From contig NC_092677.1 of the NCBI RefSeq assembly GCF_964355755.1, forward strand, positions 6,453,001 through 6,517,000: a stretch of 64,000 nt of DNA. The letters are read 5' to 3'. The stretch is from Antedon mediterranea. Its lineage: Eukaryota; Echinodermata; Crinoidea; Comatulida; Antedonidae. Within the stretch, counting starts at the first letter, position 1, and each line of letters begins with the position of its first letter. Positions 31,285-42,330 of the stretch are shown one piece after another. A program made the translations under genes and the position numbers. The notes beneath the pieces are model-generated. The model searched no databases. It saw only the letters and a program-made list of their open reading frames with translations, and was not told the origin of the DNA.

Positions 31285-34200
31285 ATGGACTCGGTAAATT
31301 TGAGATTAATATTAAGTGCTTATAAACATGACAATTTGAACTACTGTAAACAATACTAACTACTGTATAATAAACTAAACATGTTTTTAATAAATCCTGC
31401 ATTAGTATTATATTTCTTTCTATTCCCCTATAATTTTTATTCTGCTCTATTTTAGATTTTAAAATTCATATAAAAGAGTAAACCTATTTAATTTTTACAT
31501 AAATTGTTGTAGCCCTTTTAATAAAACCAACAATTGTGTTTTTATGATACAGAATGGTAAAATCACAGTACGATATCTAGACAGAAAATTTGTCAAAAAT
31601 GTAATTCGTCACACAGATGTTCACAATCGCAGGCAGGAGCAGGATGAGATGTGGCGAGCGAGAAAATCTGAACTGAAGGAAACAAGTAGAAAGCGTAAGC
31701 ACAGTTCAAGGTATCTATGTTCTGAATTTATTTACTTTTTTGTATTTGGTTGATTCTCGCAATACCATACTTTAGTTAAAATGGAAATGTCTTCCAAAAC
31801 TTGCCTTTCCTTCCAAAACTTGCCTTTCCTTCCAAAACTTGCCTTTCCTTGTTCAAAGTTAAAAATTTAAACATATAGGCCAGCTCAAGAGATGGTAATT
31901 AAGAAATGGTTAAGAAATTGTGTAGCCTAATGGGAAAGGGACTGACCACACACTGAACTACTCAACATAAAAAAAATGTTCATACTGTAGATGCTTACAG
32001 AGCAGCTCAATCAACCTTCATTATTTATTGTAAATCATAAAGTTGAACATACTTTGTATAGGAAGTAGTTTTACTGTGTACAGTATAGTCTTTTCATAGA
32101 TTATTTCTCCATGGTCGGTTACAGGAAATCATTAATATAATGGTTTATTAATGTTAAACTTCCCATCATCTTCCTGTTTTTACATTTGTATGTTGCTATT
32201 GAAACACTTTCTTTAACTTTGATGTAACAAATATCTGGAGTTGCTGGCACCACAAAATCCAGTCCAAATAGTGTTATGAAAAAAATATAAAATAAAATTG
32301 AGTACTGTATTTTGAATTATTTCACATTCAAAATTGTTTTATTTTCTAAGTAATAATTAACTTGCAATTGCATGCAGAAAAAAAAACACCACAATTTGCT
32401 TTATAATTGATATGATTGATTTTTGGAACGAAAAACATAGAGTTAAGTGCAGTATGATACCATGACAACAAATTGAAAAGAGTTAGATCAGTAACTAAAA
32501 TATATTTAATTTGATAATTTAACTGAAATAAATACTGTCTACTATTGTTTTAAAATGTCACGAATAAAATCAATTTCCAAATACATCTGGTTTTCCAGAT
32601 TGTTTGGTATTTGGAATGTTTTTGGGGGGTTTTTTGGGACTCTTTGGACCTCAAAAAAAGTATAGTATTGGGAGAGTTAATTGTATTATTTTATAATTTA
32701 AAATAAATCACCATGTGCTGTATAAACTCTCAACACAAATTCATTTTGTTATTCATAGTCATTCAAGATCAAGACAAAAGAAGGAATTAAACGATGATTA
32801 CCATCGTCTTGCAAACAATGTGAAGAGAGAGATTACCAAATGTAATCCATTAAATTCTGACAGGTCAGTTTATGAAACATTTTTGTGACAATTCTACACT
32901 GAAGTGGAGTGGAGTTGTGGCTTGGTGGTTATGATGCTTGTTAATATCAATACAAAACACAATGTATTGCATAGTGTACTTGCATAGCATAAACTTAAAG
33001 ACCCCTTCCCTGCAATTTTGGACGTTTTTTGGAAAATAATACATATATATCACTTTAAAAACATTAAACCATGTCATTCCTTGTCTTAAATGTACGTTTT
33101 ATGGTAAATTATGATAAAAAGTGAGAAACAATGCACTACCTAAGTAGCTCGCGGCGATCGACCTCTCGTGGACGGTCTTAGGCCTAGCCTATCTAGGCTT
33201 AGTTTTGTAGGCCTAGCTGGTAAACATCGATAACGTACGAACATCGTACGCTAGCTATATACCTAGCCTGATGTTTTATAGTTGCTGCATTAATTGTCTT
33301 TCTATTTTTGCCAGACTCCGTTGATACAAATTGGGGAAAACCCGGTATTTTCGCTGAAAAGTTAGGAGTCTTCCATTTGTTTTGGCTTCACGATCGATCG
33401 AAAAGTGGGCGAATTACAGGTGAAAAACAAAAATATCAATCCGCGCGCAATGCATTTTGGGATTTATAGCGGGCCTCTATAATTATTAGAATCGATTTAT
33501 TTTTCACATTTTTAACCGTTTAAAGACGAAAAAAGTTATCGCAATAGGACCATATAGTATTATTTTTACATTAAATATAGTTTGTGATCTTAAAATAGAT
33601 CTAAAAAACGTAGGGAATGGGGCTTTAATGAGAAGAGTCAAGGTGGGCACTGGACGAGAGAAGCCCTTGATCAATGTCAGGACCAATCAAGGTGCTTTAA
33701 ACTGTCCTGGCTTTGTTTGTATCAAACTTGTTAGTGGCGGTAATTATCGCTGTTGGTTTCGATTGAATAAAATAAAAAATAAAAATAAAATAAAGAGAGG
33801 AAAATTATAACACTATAAAGAATATATTTGGATTGTATTGGATTCTATCCCAGAAAAAAATGTATACAAAAAAACATAAATTACAAACTAAGTCAACCAA
33901 GTTGTGTGTGTGTGTGTCTATATCGTGCCTAGCTGCAATTTTTTCATTATCCTGAATGTGTGGGTGTTAATTCAAAACATGCCTGTTGATTTTCAGGAAA
34001 ATCAGTTTATGGGTATGGTAACTTAATCAAGGAAAATCTGTATTCTTTGAACGATAGGCCAAAATATCAACAAGCACTTCACTTAGTTTCTGAGCCTATG
34101 AATGAGAGTGCTTTCATTTAAAGTTTTTAGTTAATAAACAAAATTAAATAAACTTAAGGTTTACTTACACTACACTTGTAAGGCATGTTGTAAACATTTG

Positions 34201-36215
34201 GTATTTTGTATAGTTTTTAGTTAACAACATTTTGTTTGTATAGTTTTTAAAAGTTTTACATAAAGTGTACTCTATAGTATCACATAAAAACAAATAGCCG
34301 CTTTTGTTTACAATCAATCTATACCTAACTCTCTTTTTTTGTGATGTCATCATCATTATTTATTTCTTTGTGACATCAATATAATGTTCTTCTACCTATC
34401 TCACAACACAATTCACCACCCACACAAATTGGTATATTGTACTTTTTATTTGACAATAGAGAGGTTTCGCAATCTTACGAATACGATAACGAAAACGGAT
34501 ACGTCACGAACACTCATTCCTAATTCAAATGCAAAATGTGCAAAATAGATCAAAAACTATACTCGTTTTGTAGTTACGAATATGACTGGTGATATTCGTC
34601 AACACGAATACGCTTTACGAATATGAAATGGGGATCAGCTCAAAAGTTTCACAAATGTGTGACGTATCCGTTTTCGTTATCGTATTCGTAAGGTTGCGAA
34701 ACCTCCCTAAAACCAAGCTGTTTGGTATTTGATAGCCATTTAATGGTTTTATTCAACTTTAAGTAATCCTATTGCAAATTTGTCATTACTGTGGTATACA
34801 TATTTGATTTTAATGTCTTTTGGTTGACATGGAAACGTCTGCGTCTAAAGAATATCATGCAGGATCTAGGGATCAAACATTATCTAAATCAATTTTTGGG
34901 TACAATTTTCTCATAAGGTTGAATGTTGTAGCCTTAATACTGTGTTACAATTATTGGTATGGAACATGTTTGAGCAAACTATAGTGAATTACAAATTCAT
35001 ATCCCTCTCTAAACAATAAATTGAAACATTTTAAATTAATAATAGGACAATTCAATGTCTAATTTATAGCCTTTACCACAAATTGGATTAAAAATATATA
35101 TTTATATAGAGAAAAAAATATTCTGTCCATTGTCAACAAAACTTCTGGTTAAATAATGTATAGCTGTTTATTTGTCTTTTGTTAACAAAAATCATTCAAC
35201 TTAAAACTACCGCAAAGTTAGTCATCTTTAATAATATTCTTCTTGTTTTTTGGGGGTCAATAGTTTTTTATATTCATTTACTATATTATTCAGAAAACTA
35301 TAAATAACGGCAATTTAAGTAAATTGTTTATTTATGCCTAATATTAATAATAAACTATGAAAGTAGAATGCATTACCCAAATCACTGAAAAATCACCATT
35401 ATGATTTGTAAAATTCAATATTTTGATGTTGAATATTTGTGTTACTTCATGTATTGATAATTGTTACATTATTTCATCGGCAATTGATTCTTATATTTTT
35501 TACTTTTTTGATAAACCATAAAAAATAGATTTTTGGTACGTTTTGGCTAACTAGGATCGGTAGCCTTATTCACGCAAGTGACGTGTTGATTGATTGTCTT
35601 CACTCATCGTGTCTCGGTTCTCGGTGCTGTCTAGCGCCACCACTTGTTATTGTGTGGGTTTTTGCTTGTATTCCCCCTTAAATGTCGCATGTCTTGGGTG
35701 CAACTAAGTAGCTGTCATCATATAGTAAGTCGACTTTTTATGGTTTGTCAAGAAGGAAAGAAATACAAAACCATGTGATTTTTTTATAATAAATAAAGTA
35801 CTTATGTTTGGTTTATTTAGATGGTCTCACAATGGGTTTCTCGAACTTTATCCAGAGGACGAGGAATGCGAAGAAGAGAAAAAGATAACAAAATCTAAAC
35901 ACAAGCGGTAATTGATAAATCTATTTTTTTTGTATGAAAGAATTAACGTAATATTAATGTTTTTGGGGTGGGGGGGGGGGGCAATACATCTTTAAATGGT
36001 ATACAAAAAGACCACTTTTTATTTGTTTATATTCTAGAATAAAAAAGAAAAAGTCTAAAAAGAAACGCCAACAAAGTGATAGCTCAGATAGTACAATAAC
36101 AACAGATTCAAGTTCAAATGAAGGTCAAACCTCTGAAGAGGAAAGAAAGAAACATAAAAGGAGTAGAAAACACAGAAAGAAAAGAAAGAAAAAACATAAA
36201 AAGGCAGAGAAATGA
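31285..36215 (+). CDS. NKAPD1: NKAP domain-containing protein 1 (C11orf57-like), five exons
   Basis: Small nuclear-type basic protein of unknown biochemical role. Exons: 31285-31293, 31553-31710, 32759-32863, 35821-35907 and 36038-36215. They total 537 nt, 178 residues plus TGA, shorter than the human protein (292 by memory). Recognised from KNVIRHTDVHNRRQEQDEMW near the start (human NVIRHTDAHN) and RWSHNGFLELYPEDEE in exon 4 (human RWGHSGYKELYPEEF). The last exon is a Lys/Ser-rich tail (KKKKSKKKRQ, SSDSTITTDSSS, KHKRSRKHRKKRKKKHKK) as in the family. The first exon is only nine coding bases (ATG GAC TCG) before GTAAAT and is the least certain. An alternative start is ATG at 31544, giving MIQ instead of MDS. 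Its head-to-head position with PIH1D2 supports the call. Confidence 0.88.
31793..31851 (+). repeat. Three tandem 20-bp units in NKAPD1 intron
   Basis: TTCCAAAACTTGCCTTTCCT repeated three times without visible divergence, just after exon 31553-31710. A very young expansion; no further significance is evident. Confidence 0.85.
32898..32945 (+). mobile_element. SINE head fragment related to 54884-55064
   Basis: GTGGAGTTGTGGCTTGGTGG followed by TTA(C/T)(A/G)ATGCTTG matches the tRNA-like head at 54892-54925 almost exactly and then diverges. It directly follows the NKAPD1 exon 32759-32863. Confidence 0.6.
32998..33625. mobile_element. MITE-like element with imperfect TIR, TA-flanked
   Basis: Left end AAGACCCCTTCCCTGCA and right end TGGGAATGGGGCTT-like (CGTAGGGAATGGGGCTT) are imperfect inverted repeats, with TA on each side (32996-32997 and 33626-33627). 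It is about 628 bp, lacks coding frames and contains TCGATCG-rich sequence. A SINE-like head lies just left of it (32898-32945) and a SINE-like AATAAA-rich tail just right (to about 33800), so it may have inserted into a SINE. It sits in the NKAPD1 intron 32864-35820. Confidence 0.5.
33938..34112 (+). repeat. Second copy of the dispersed repeat at 24181-24455
   Basis: Located in the NKAPD1 intron 32864-35820. It carries the same ordered blocks as the copy beside the KMT2 SET exon but is shorter, with about 100 bp fewer in the middle. No terminal inverted repeats, tRNA promoter or target duplication are evident, so the element class is unknown. Confidence 0.6.
34459..34707. mobile_element. MITE with 48-bp terminal inverted repeats
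   Basis: Left arm GAGAGGTTTCGCAATCTTAC and onward, right arm ending GTAAGGTTGCGAAACCTCCC. The arms pair over about 48 bp with two or three mismatches and include ACGAATACGATAACG and AACGGATACGTCAC. TA flanks both ends (34457-34458 and 34708-34709). It is 249 bp long, with a few more CGAATA words inside. It lies in the NKAPD1 intron. The long arms and TA duplication fit a Tc1/mariner-group MITE. Confidence 0.85.
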
Positions 36216-36454
36216 GAATTTTGTTTATTTTGTTGTTTGTATAATTTAAACCAGAAAAGTACTTTAAGTTTCAGGCACAAACTGTGATAATGTGTGCTTA
36301 CTTACGAGTTCATACTGTTTAATATATAAACCAACATGGTTGGGTTGTATTTATTTTAACTATTCATTATACATTTATTTACATTTCTAGCGCATCAGCT
36401 ACCTATAAACCATGGAGAAATGGTGGGTATTACATGTCACAGATAGATTTTGTA

Positions 36455-36460
36455 AATAAA
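36455..36460 (+). terminator. Candidate poly(A) signal for NKAPD1
   Basis: AATAAA 240 nt after the NKAPD1 stop, the first canonical hexamer on that strand. A second lies at about 36479-36485. Confidence 0.55.
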
Positions 36461-37241
36461 ATGTTATAGATTTTTACAAATAAATAGCTTTTATATTGCA
36501 TTATGTTTAAAGGAATAATCTGTTTAGTTGAATTCTGTTTTTATACCTCCATGGTTCCATTTCTGTTTGTCAGGGGATTTGTATTACATCAGGCCATACA
36601 CATTTATTCAATCATTAATTTGTCTATGGTTTGCCCTAGTTTGTAGTATTACCAAAGATTTTATATAGCTGAAGGCTTATTACACCTCTCCGAGTATTGC
36701 ATTTTTTTGGTAGAAAAAGTAATTTTTGAAATGAAACTTACATCTTTCCATTTGGTTTTGTGCCAATATGAAAATACAGACAATTTAGATTGGCTCAAAA
36801 ACAGGCCTACACATAATTATTTCATTAGGCCTACTTTCAAAAGGTGGAATGGCGCCAACTATTTTATCCAATGTCACGTTCTTTTGTTCCGTTTCATATC
36901 GTTTTATCATATAAGTACATATGTTGAATCAGTAGATGCATTTTTTTCCCTTTTTGATGAATTTGATGGAATAGATTTATGATCCTCTTCAAAACAGTTA
37001 TGTTCATTTATATGTGCCTCCTATTTTTTCATCCATAACAACAGAGAACAGAGTGTGAACAATCTTTTTTTTTGTAGGAGGGGGTGGGGGGGAGGGAAGG
37101 TGCGGGAGTGCACATAATTAAAACCAAAATGCCCCATCCCATGATGCTGACTACTGGATTATTACAGCCAACCCTGCCTTAATCCTCTTTAGCCATTTGG
37201 CTTGCAATTGTACTGAAACTGTAAAGATTATCTACTGTGTA

Positions 37242-37349
37242 GATGATGGTCAATTGGATCACCGTCCGACAAACACAACCTTCACTGTTCTGTTTGATGA
37301 TGGTTAATTGGATCACCGTCCCACAAACACAACTTTCACTGTTCTGTTT
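37242..37349 (+). repeat. 54-bp direct duplication
   Basis: GATGATGGTCAATTGGATCA and its continuation to CTGTTCTGTTT occur twice in a row with only about three differences. Immediately to the right, 37370-37465 shares CATAAACATTCATTATTTAT and a CCTCATGA block with 49570-49680, suggesting a dispersed repeat around it. Confidence 0.8.
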
Positions 37350-38112
37350 GTACGGACAGGATTTCATTTGATGAAAGATGAAATGTTCTAGTTTCATTCG
37401 GCGTTGCCTCATGAAATTATTTTGCACATTGCACTGATTAATCATAAACATTCATTATTTATACACTCTCTGCGAGGTAAACTTCAAAGCATTTAAGTAC
37501 AGTTTGACCCTGAATATGGATTTTCAGCTAGGGATCTTGGTATGGTATTCATATTAATAGGCTAATGGTATTACAATTATTAATCTCTTCAATGAAAACC
37601 AAGTTTAGGTGACATTGTATTTAAATGACCCTTAAAACCCACTTCCTGTTCACAGTAAAAACTAGGTCAATGTTGTTTGACGCAATAATCTGCTTCTTCG
37701 CATGATGTTAGGATTTTAAAAGAAGGCAGTTAATATAGTACTGTATTTCGTTTCTATCCTAGATATTATCTACAGTAGAATGGGAACCAAATACACTACA
37801 GTATTAAAAGGCAACTCCGCGTTTGAAATTGCTGTTTAGTTATTTATAAAGATTTGCAATTGTTAGATTGGGATTTTAACGTTGATTATAGTTTTTCCGT
37901 TGAGTACTTATTTAATAACGGAGAATCTAGAGCGTGTTCTCAACAAAAAGGCTTGCATTGTTTACGTTTTCTAATCGAATGATTTTATTTTAAGCACAAT
38001 CCGTTTTACAGTTTACCATCTTTTTGTTGTTGTCAATGACCCCATTTTGAAAGCGGTGAAGCATAACGAGTGAAATAAGCTCCTTTTTAGAAAACAAGGC
38101 CAACAGCCATTA

Positions 38113-38737
38113 AGTCGCGTGCTACAATGCATAGTGATACCGGACCGACAGACAGACCGACCGACAATCATAGTGAACTATACTGACCGAAATTACTGAA
38201 CATGTATAACGTAATTTCGAGTTGAAAAGTAAGTCAAGAAAACAGAAATCGGGCAAAAGGAGTGCGCAACAACATTTAACGTGCAGTTCGCGCGCAAAAA
38301 TCTGCGCACTCATGGCAATTTTGTAAACGCTTAAAATTGCCTGAAACGTACTCTTATTTCATCGAAAATAAATTTTGAACATTTTAAGCGCGCGTACGCA
38401 TGCGTTACATGCGCTACGCACGTAATTGTATTGCCATATGATGATTTATGCCCTGAAATTTATGAGTACCAAATTTTATTTAATTGTGATTCATGGTTGT
38501 TAAGATATGATTACAAACGTGCGTGCGTAGACCGTGTAATTTTTTATTGCGCACCGTGAAAACATAACCACATCGATTCCTGGCCATAAGGAATATTCTG
38601 TGAAAAATTGACTTAGCTAGATTAAACTGATATCAAGATAAGGTCATAAAGCGATAAAACGCATAGTGATACCGGACCGACAGACAGACCGACCAACCGA
38701 CCGACATAGTGAACTATAGAGTCGCTTCCACGCGACT
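38113..38737. mobile_element. Non-autonomous TIR element with CCGA-rich subterminal repeats
   Basis: AGTCGCGTG at the left and CACGCGACT at the right are a perfect 9-bp inverted pair. Inside both ends the same block occurs in direct orientation: GCATAGTGATACCGGACCGA, a GACA/GACCGACC run, then CATAGTGAACTAT. It is about 625 bp with no transposase frame. The target duplication is unclear. This direct-repeat-in-TIR structure is unlike the other MITEs here. Confidence 0.6.
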
Positions 38738-40283
38738 AAAAATCTGTAGCTACTCTTTAATGGAACAGTCTTTAGAATAATATGTGGAATTGATTTTTGG
38801 TAAGAAAAAGAAACATTTCATTACTACAGCAAGCAACATTTTAATTCTTTAACCTACTATAGGGTCATCAACACAATTGACCACTTGAATTCTAGACTTT
38901 GGAAAATTGAATTGAATAATTTTCATACATAATGTTATATTACTATTTAAATTATTTACAATTGTACCAATATAATTAAGTTACTTAAAAAATTAAACTA
39001 ATTTTTGAAGCAGCAGTTATATGGCTCAAATATTTAATAATACTAAGCCAACATTACAGTAATGGTCAAACCAGCTGGTGTAAAACAGTGATTTTCTACA
39101 TTATTTCAGAAATTCCCTGATATTAACCATAGCACCATAGTTAACTAAACAAGACTAATTTATCCAGCTAATACTGAAAGTACCATTCACTTTAGACATC
39201 AATATTCAATTTACAGAATTTTGGCAATAAAAATGTATAGTTTATTTAGGCCTTATCTATCTCAAAATTGGTCTATTTTTCAGAATGTATGTTATAAATA
39301 CTAACAGCAAACAAAAGCAACTTTGGGAGAGTTACAAGGGGCATTGAGAATACCAAGATCTAGAAAAATAAGACCTAAGATCTAGATCTTCATTTTCTAG
39401 ACACCTAGTAGTAGTATTTTCTGACTGAACATGTGTTTTTTTCCTAATTTATTGTGTAAAAATCATTTGTAAAAACATTCTAACCACCATACACAAATAT
39501 TTGAATAAATTTGTTAGCACAAAAGCCAAAGATAAATTGGCAATCATTAATTCAGATAATTGATATACTTATTATTTTTAATAATAAATTATAAATGTAC
39601 AATATATAATTGCTAAATATAAAAACATTAATTTTTAAAATTATTGGACACTATATTTGACACATTACATTAATATACAGTATAAGTTACTGCTATATTA
39701 AAACAGTATAAAGTAGTAAATTATGTAAACAATACATGGACAGTTTTTGAAACTGTGATCTTTGTTTGGTAACATTCTCCAGCAATTTCAAAGGTCTACG
39801 AGATCAAATTAATAAAATATATGTTTAAATAAATAAATCCTATTCAGTATTTTTGGTTGAAAAACATGATTAATGTTATAGTACAATTTACAAACCCTAT
39901 ATATTTTTGTCTATACACTACAGCTGCTTTCACATCACGCCTGGCTTCGATCAGGCGCTCCAAGAAAAATTGGTTTAGTGTTAAAACATAGGACGTTCCC
40001 AACATTGAATCCGTACCGGATTCGGACTCAAAATTCTGAGCGATGGATCAAGAAGCCATTTGTTTCTTGAAATTGTGTGATTTTTTTTCTTTTGACCAAT
40101 TAACAGTGAGCATGAATTGAATAACCTTGCTTGACAAAGGGCATGATGTAAAAGCAGCTTACACATACAAATTCAGATGAGTCTAAAATAGCATGCTTTA
40201 CCTGAGTACTTGTGATCCAATATATTGAGAGTTTATATTACTTTAATCATTACAATCCTCCATGCACTTAATTCATGTGTAAT

Positions 40284-40289
40284 TTTATT
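40284..40289 (-). terminator. Candidate poly(A) signal for LRRC58
   Basis: Minus-strand AATAAA about 105 nt past the LRRC58 stop codon; the first canonical hexamer on that strand. Confidence 0.55.
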
Positions 40290-40393
40290 ATTGTATCAAT
40301 AGGCAGATTATATTTTTGTATAATATTGTATATCATCTGCATTGCAAAATTACCGTATTCCAGTCCAAACCACAACTTTGATAATTATAATGT

Positions 40394-42330
40394 TTAACCA
40401 AGTAGGACCCTCTTTAGTCGGCTGTCTTCGTCTTCAGATTCCGATTCAGAACTGCTTGAAGAATGAGTAGAAGTGCGACATTGAGGTGAGCACAGATACT
40501 GCATCAGAGGAAGACGATATTTACCACAGAAGTCAACAAACTTTATGTTCTCCACTCTCGAATTGAAATAAACTCCTGAAATGAAAGATTGGTTTTTAAA
40601 ATCATGTACTTTTTCTATTGAAAATCATCTTCAGTCAGGAAAAAAAATATGAATGATTTGATATATAACACTAAATGTACACTTGCCAGAAGTATCTACT
40701 GTAGTATTTCCTGGGATGTTTTTTTTTTTGATGATTTTGAATCACCTTATTAATATTACATTAATTATTCTTGAAATGGAATTCGCAGCTCAAGTACAGC
40801 AGTTATGACTATCTAAGTGTGTCAAAATGATTTTCACCGCTTTGAACATAGTCCATACTCTTTAGAATGCTACTAACACCAGTATTAATTTCAGTTTTCT
40901 GTATGAAATAAGCGACTTTGATAACTCCAGAAGGCGCCATATTTCAAAGGCCAACCGGGACAAAAAATCTAGGCTAGAGCGATGATGTAAATTTACATTA
41001 GTGCGCTTGCCTAGATGAAACTTTTTGTCCCGATTGACCTTTGAAATATGGCGCCCTCTGGAGAGATCGCTTATTGAGTGGTACATGTGTAAACAAGACT
41101 TGACCATACCTTTGCAATTAGGATTAACACATTTCTTAGCATGATTTAGATAGTGATATAAATTAGCAGGCAAATCGGTCAAAGAATAACTTAAATGCTG
41201 ATTCTTTACACAACGGGCTGCCAGTTCCAAAAGCGTCGGCGGCTGCCAAGCAAAATCGCGAATAAACCGAACGACCAAAGGATTTCCTCGTAGACTTAAC
41301 TCGCACAGGTTACTCAACGTGATAATTTGTGTTGGAAGCGTTGTCAGCAGGTTATTGTGAAGACTGAGAGATTGTAAACTGGTAAGTTTGGTTAGTTCAG
41401 CAGGTAAGTCTTGTAACTTGTTATCACTAAGTGCTAAGGTTTGTAGATTGCTCAGTGCACCAATTTCTACAGGCAACGTTTTGAGGCGATTACCTCCAAG
41501 GTACAATAGTTCCAACCTGAAAATATAATTTAAATAGTTATTGTTAATCTTAATGATTGATCATAATGACATATGATGAAAACTGTTTTTTCTGTTTTTA
41601 AGGGCAAACTAGGGCCTATATTATTTACCATCTCTATCGTCAATTTTAATCCTAGTAAATTTCTTTATGATGGCAATAAAAGTTTAAAAAAAGATTAGGT
41701 AGGCCTAGGCTAGGGCCTAGATATATCGTTATATTTAATTAGGGCCTCATATTAAATATGTACACAAATTTAAAACACTATCAGTATCATGAACATACAA
41801 AACACAAACTAGGCCCTAGTATAGGCCACTAGGCTAATTTCCCTCCTTTTCTCATACACAGCCCACCAATCTTACCTTCTGAAATTACCAATTTCTCGTG
41901 GGATGTCAGTGATAAAATTACCTCCAATATACAAAAATTTTAAATTTTGTAATTCTGTTAATTGAATAGGAAAATCTACAAAACTATTTCCACTTAAATT
42001 AAGGACTTCTAACACTGGGCATTCGCCGAAATTCTTTGGTAAAGATGATTGATCAATAAGATTGTTTTTTGCTGTGAATGTTTTCAAACATTGTAATTGC
42101 ACTATTTCTTCTGAAATTATCGCCACTTGATTATTGCTAATGTCCAGTTCAACTAAACCAGAAAACTGCGCGAGATTATACGGTAGAAATGTTAGTAAAT
42201 TTCGACTTATGTTTAGGCCCTTCACATCAGCCTTGTTGACTATACGATCCTGGCTTCCGTCGCCTGTGAAAACGTCCAATCCCCGTTGGGACAGATCGAC
42301 AAAGAGATGTTGATTTCCCATATCCATCAT
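40394..42330 (-). CDS. LRRC58: Leucine-rich repeat-containing protein 58, three exons
   Basis: Intracellular leucine-rich repeat protein; a function is not evident from sequence. Minus-strand exons 42330-41876, 41516-41110 and 40575-40394 total 1044 nt, 347 residues plus TAA, against about 371 in human by memory. The start chosen is MMDMGNQHLFVDLSQRG. The frame is open further upstream, but that sequence does not look like the family. Around nine LRRs follow (for example LEVLNLSGNSFVDFPIQL, LYLGGNRLKTLPVEIGAL, LSLHNNLLTTLPTQI). The diagnostic LSLRGNPLVVRFIRD and PPTLLELAAR, then a Cys-rich tail CVNPNCKGVYFNSRVE, IKFVDFCGKYRLPLMQYLCS and a Ser/Glu/Asp end finishing RVLLG, identify LRRC58. The second intron contains a MITE (40911-41071). 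Confidence 0.94.
40911..41071. mobile_element. MITE with about 60-bp imperfect TIR in LRRC58 intron 2
   Basis: Left arm AGCGACTTTGATAACTCCAG, then GGCGCCATATTTCAAAGG; right arm CCTTTGAAATATGGCGCC, then CTCTGGAGAGATCGCT. TA flanks each end (40909-40910 and 41072-41073). It is 161 bp and close to one long hairpin. Because it lacks stops on the minus strand, the LRRC58 frame reads through it if intron 2 is retained. Confidence 0.82.

Larger units (their letters stand above)
36216..40393. other. Convergent NKAPD1/LRRC58 intergenic region, no gene seen
   Basis: About 4.2 kb. Beyond the NKAPD1 3' end it holds a 54-bp duplication (37242-37349), a G-rich patch near 37078-37105, a TIR element (38113-38737) and AT-rich unique sequence. 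No open frame has coding character. The LRRC58 3' end reaches in from the right. Confidence 0.6.
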
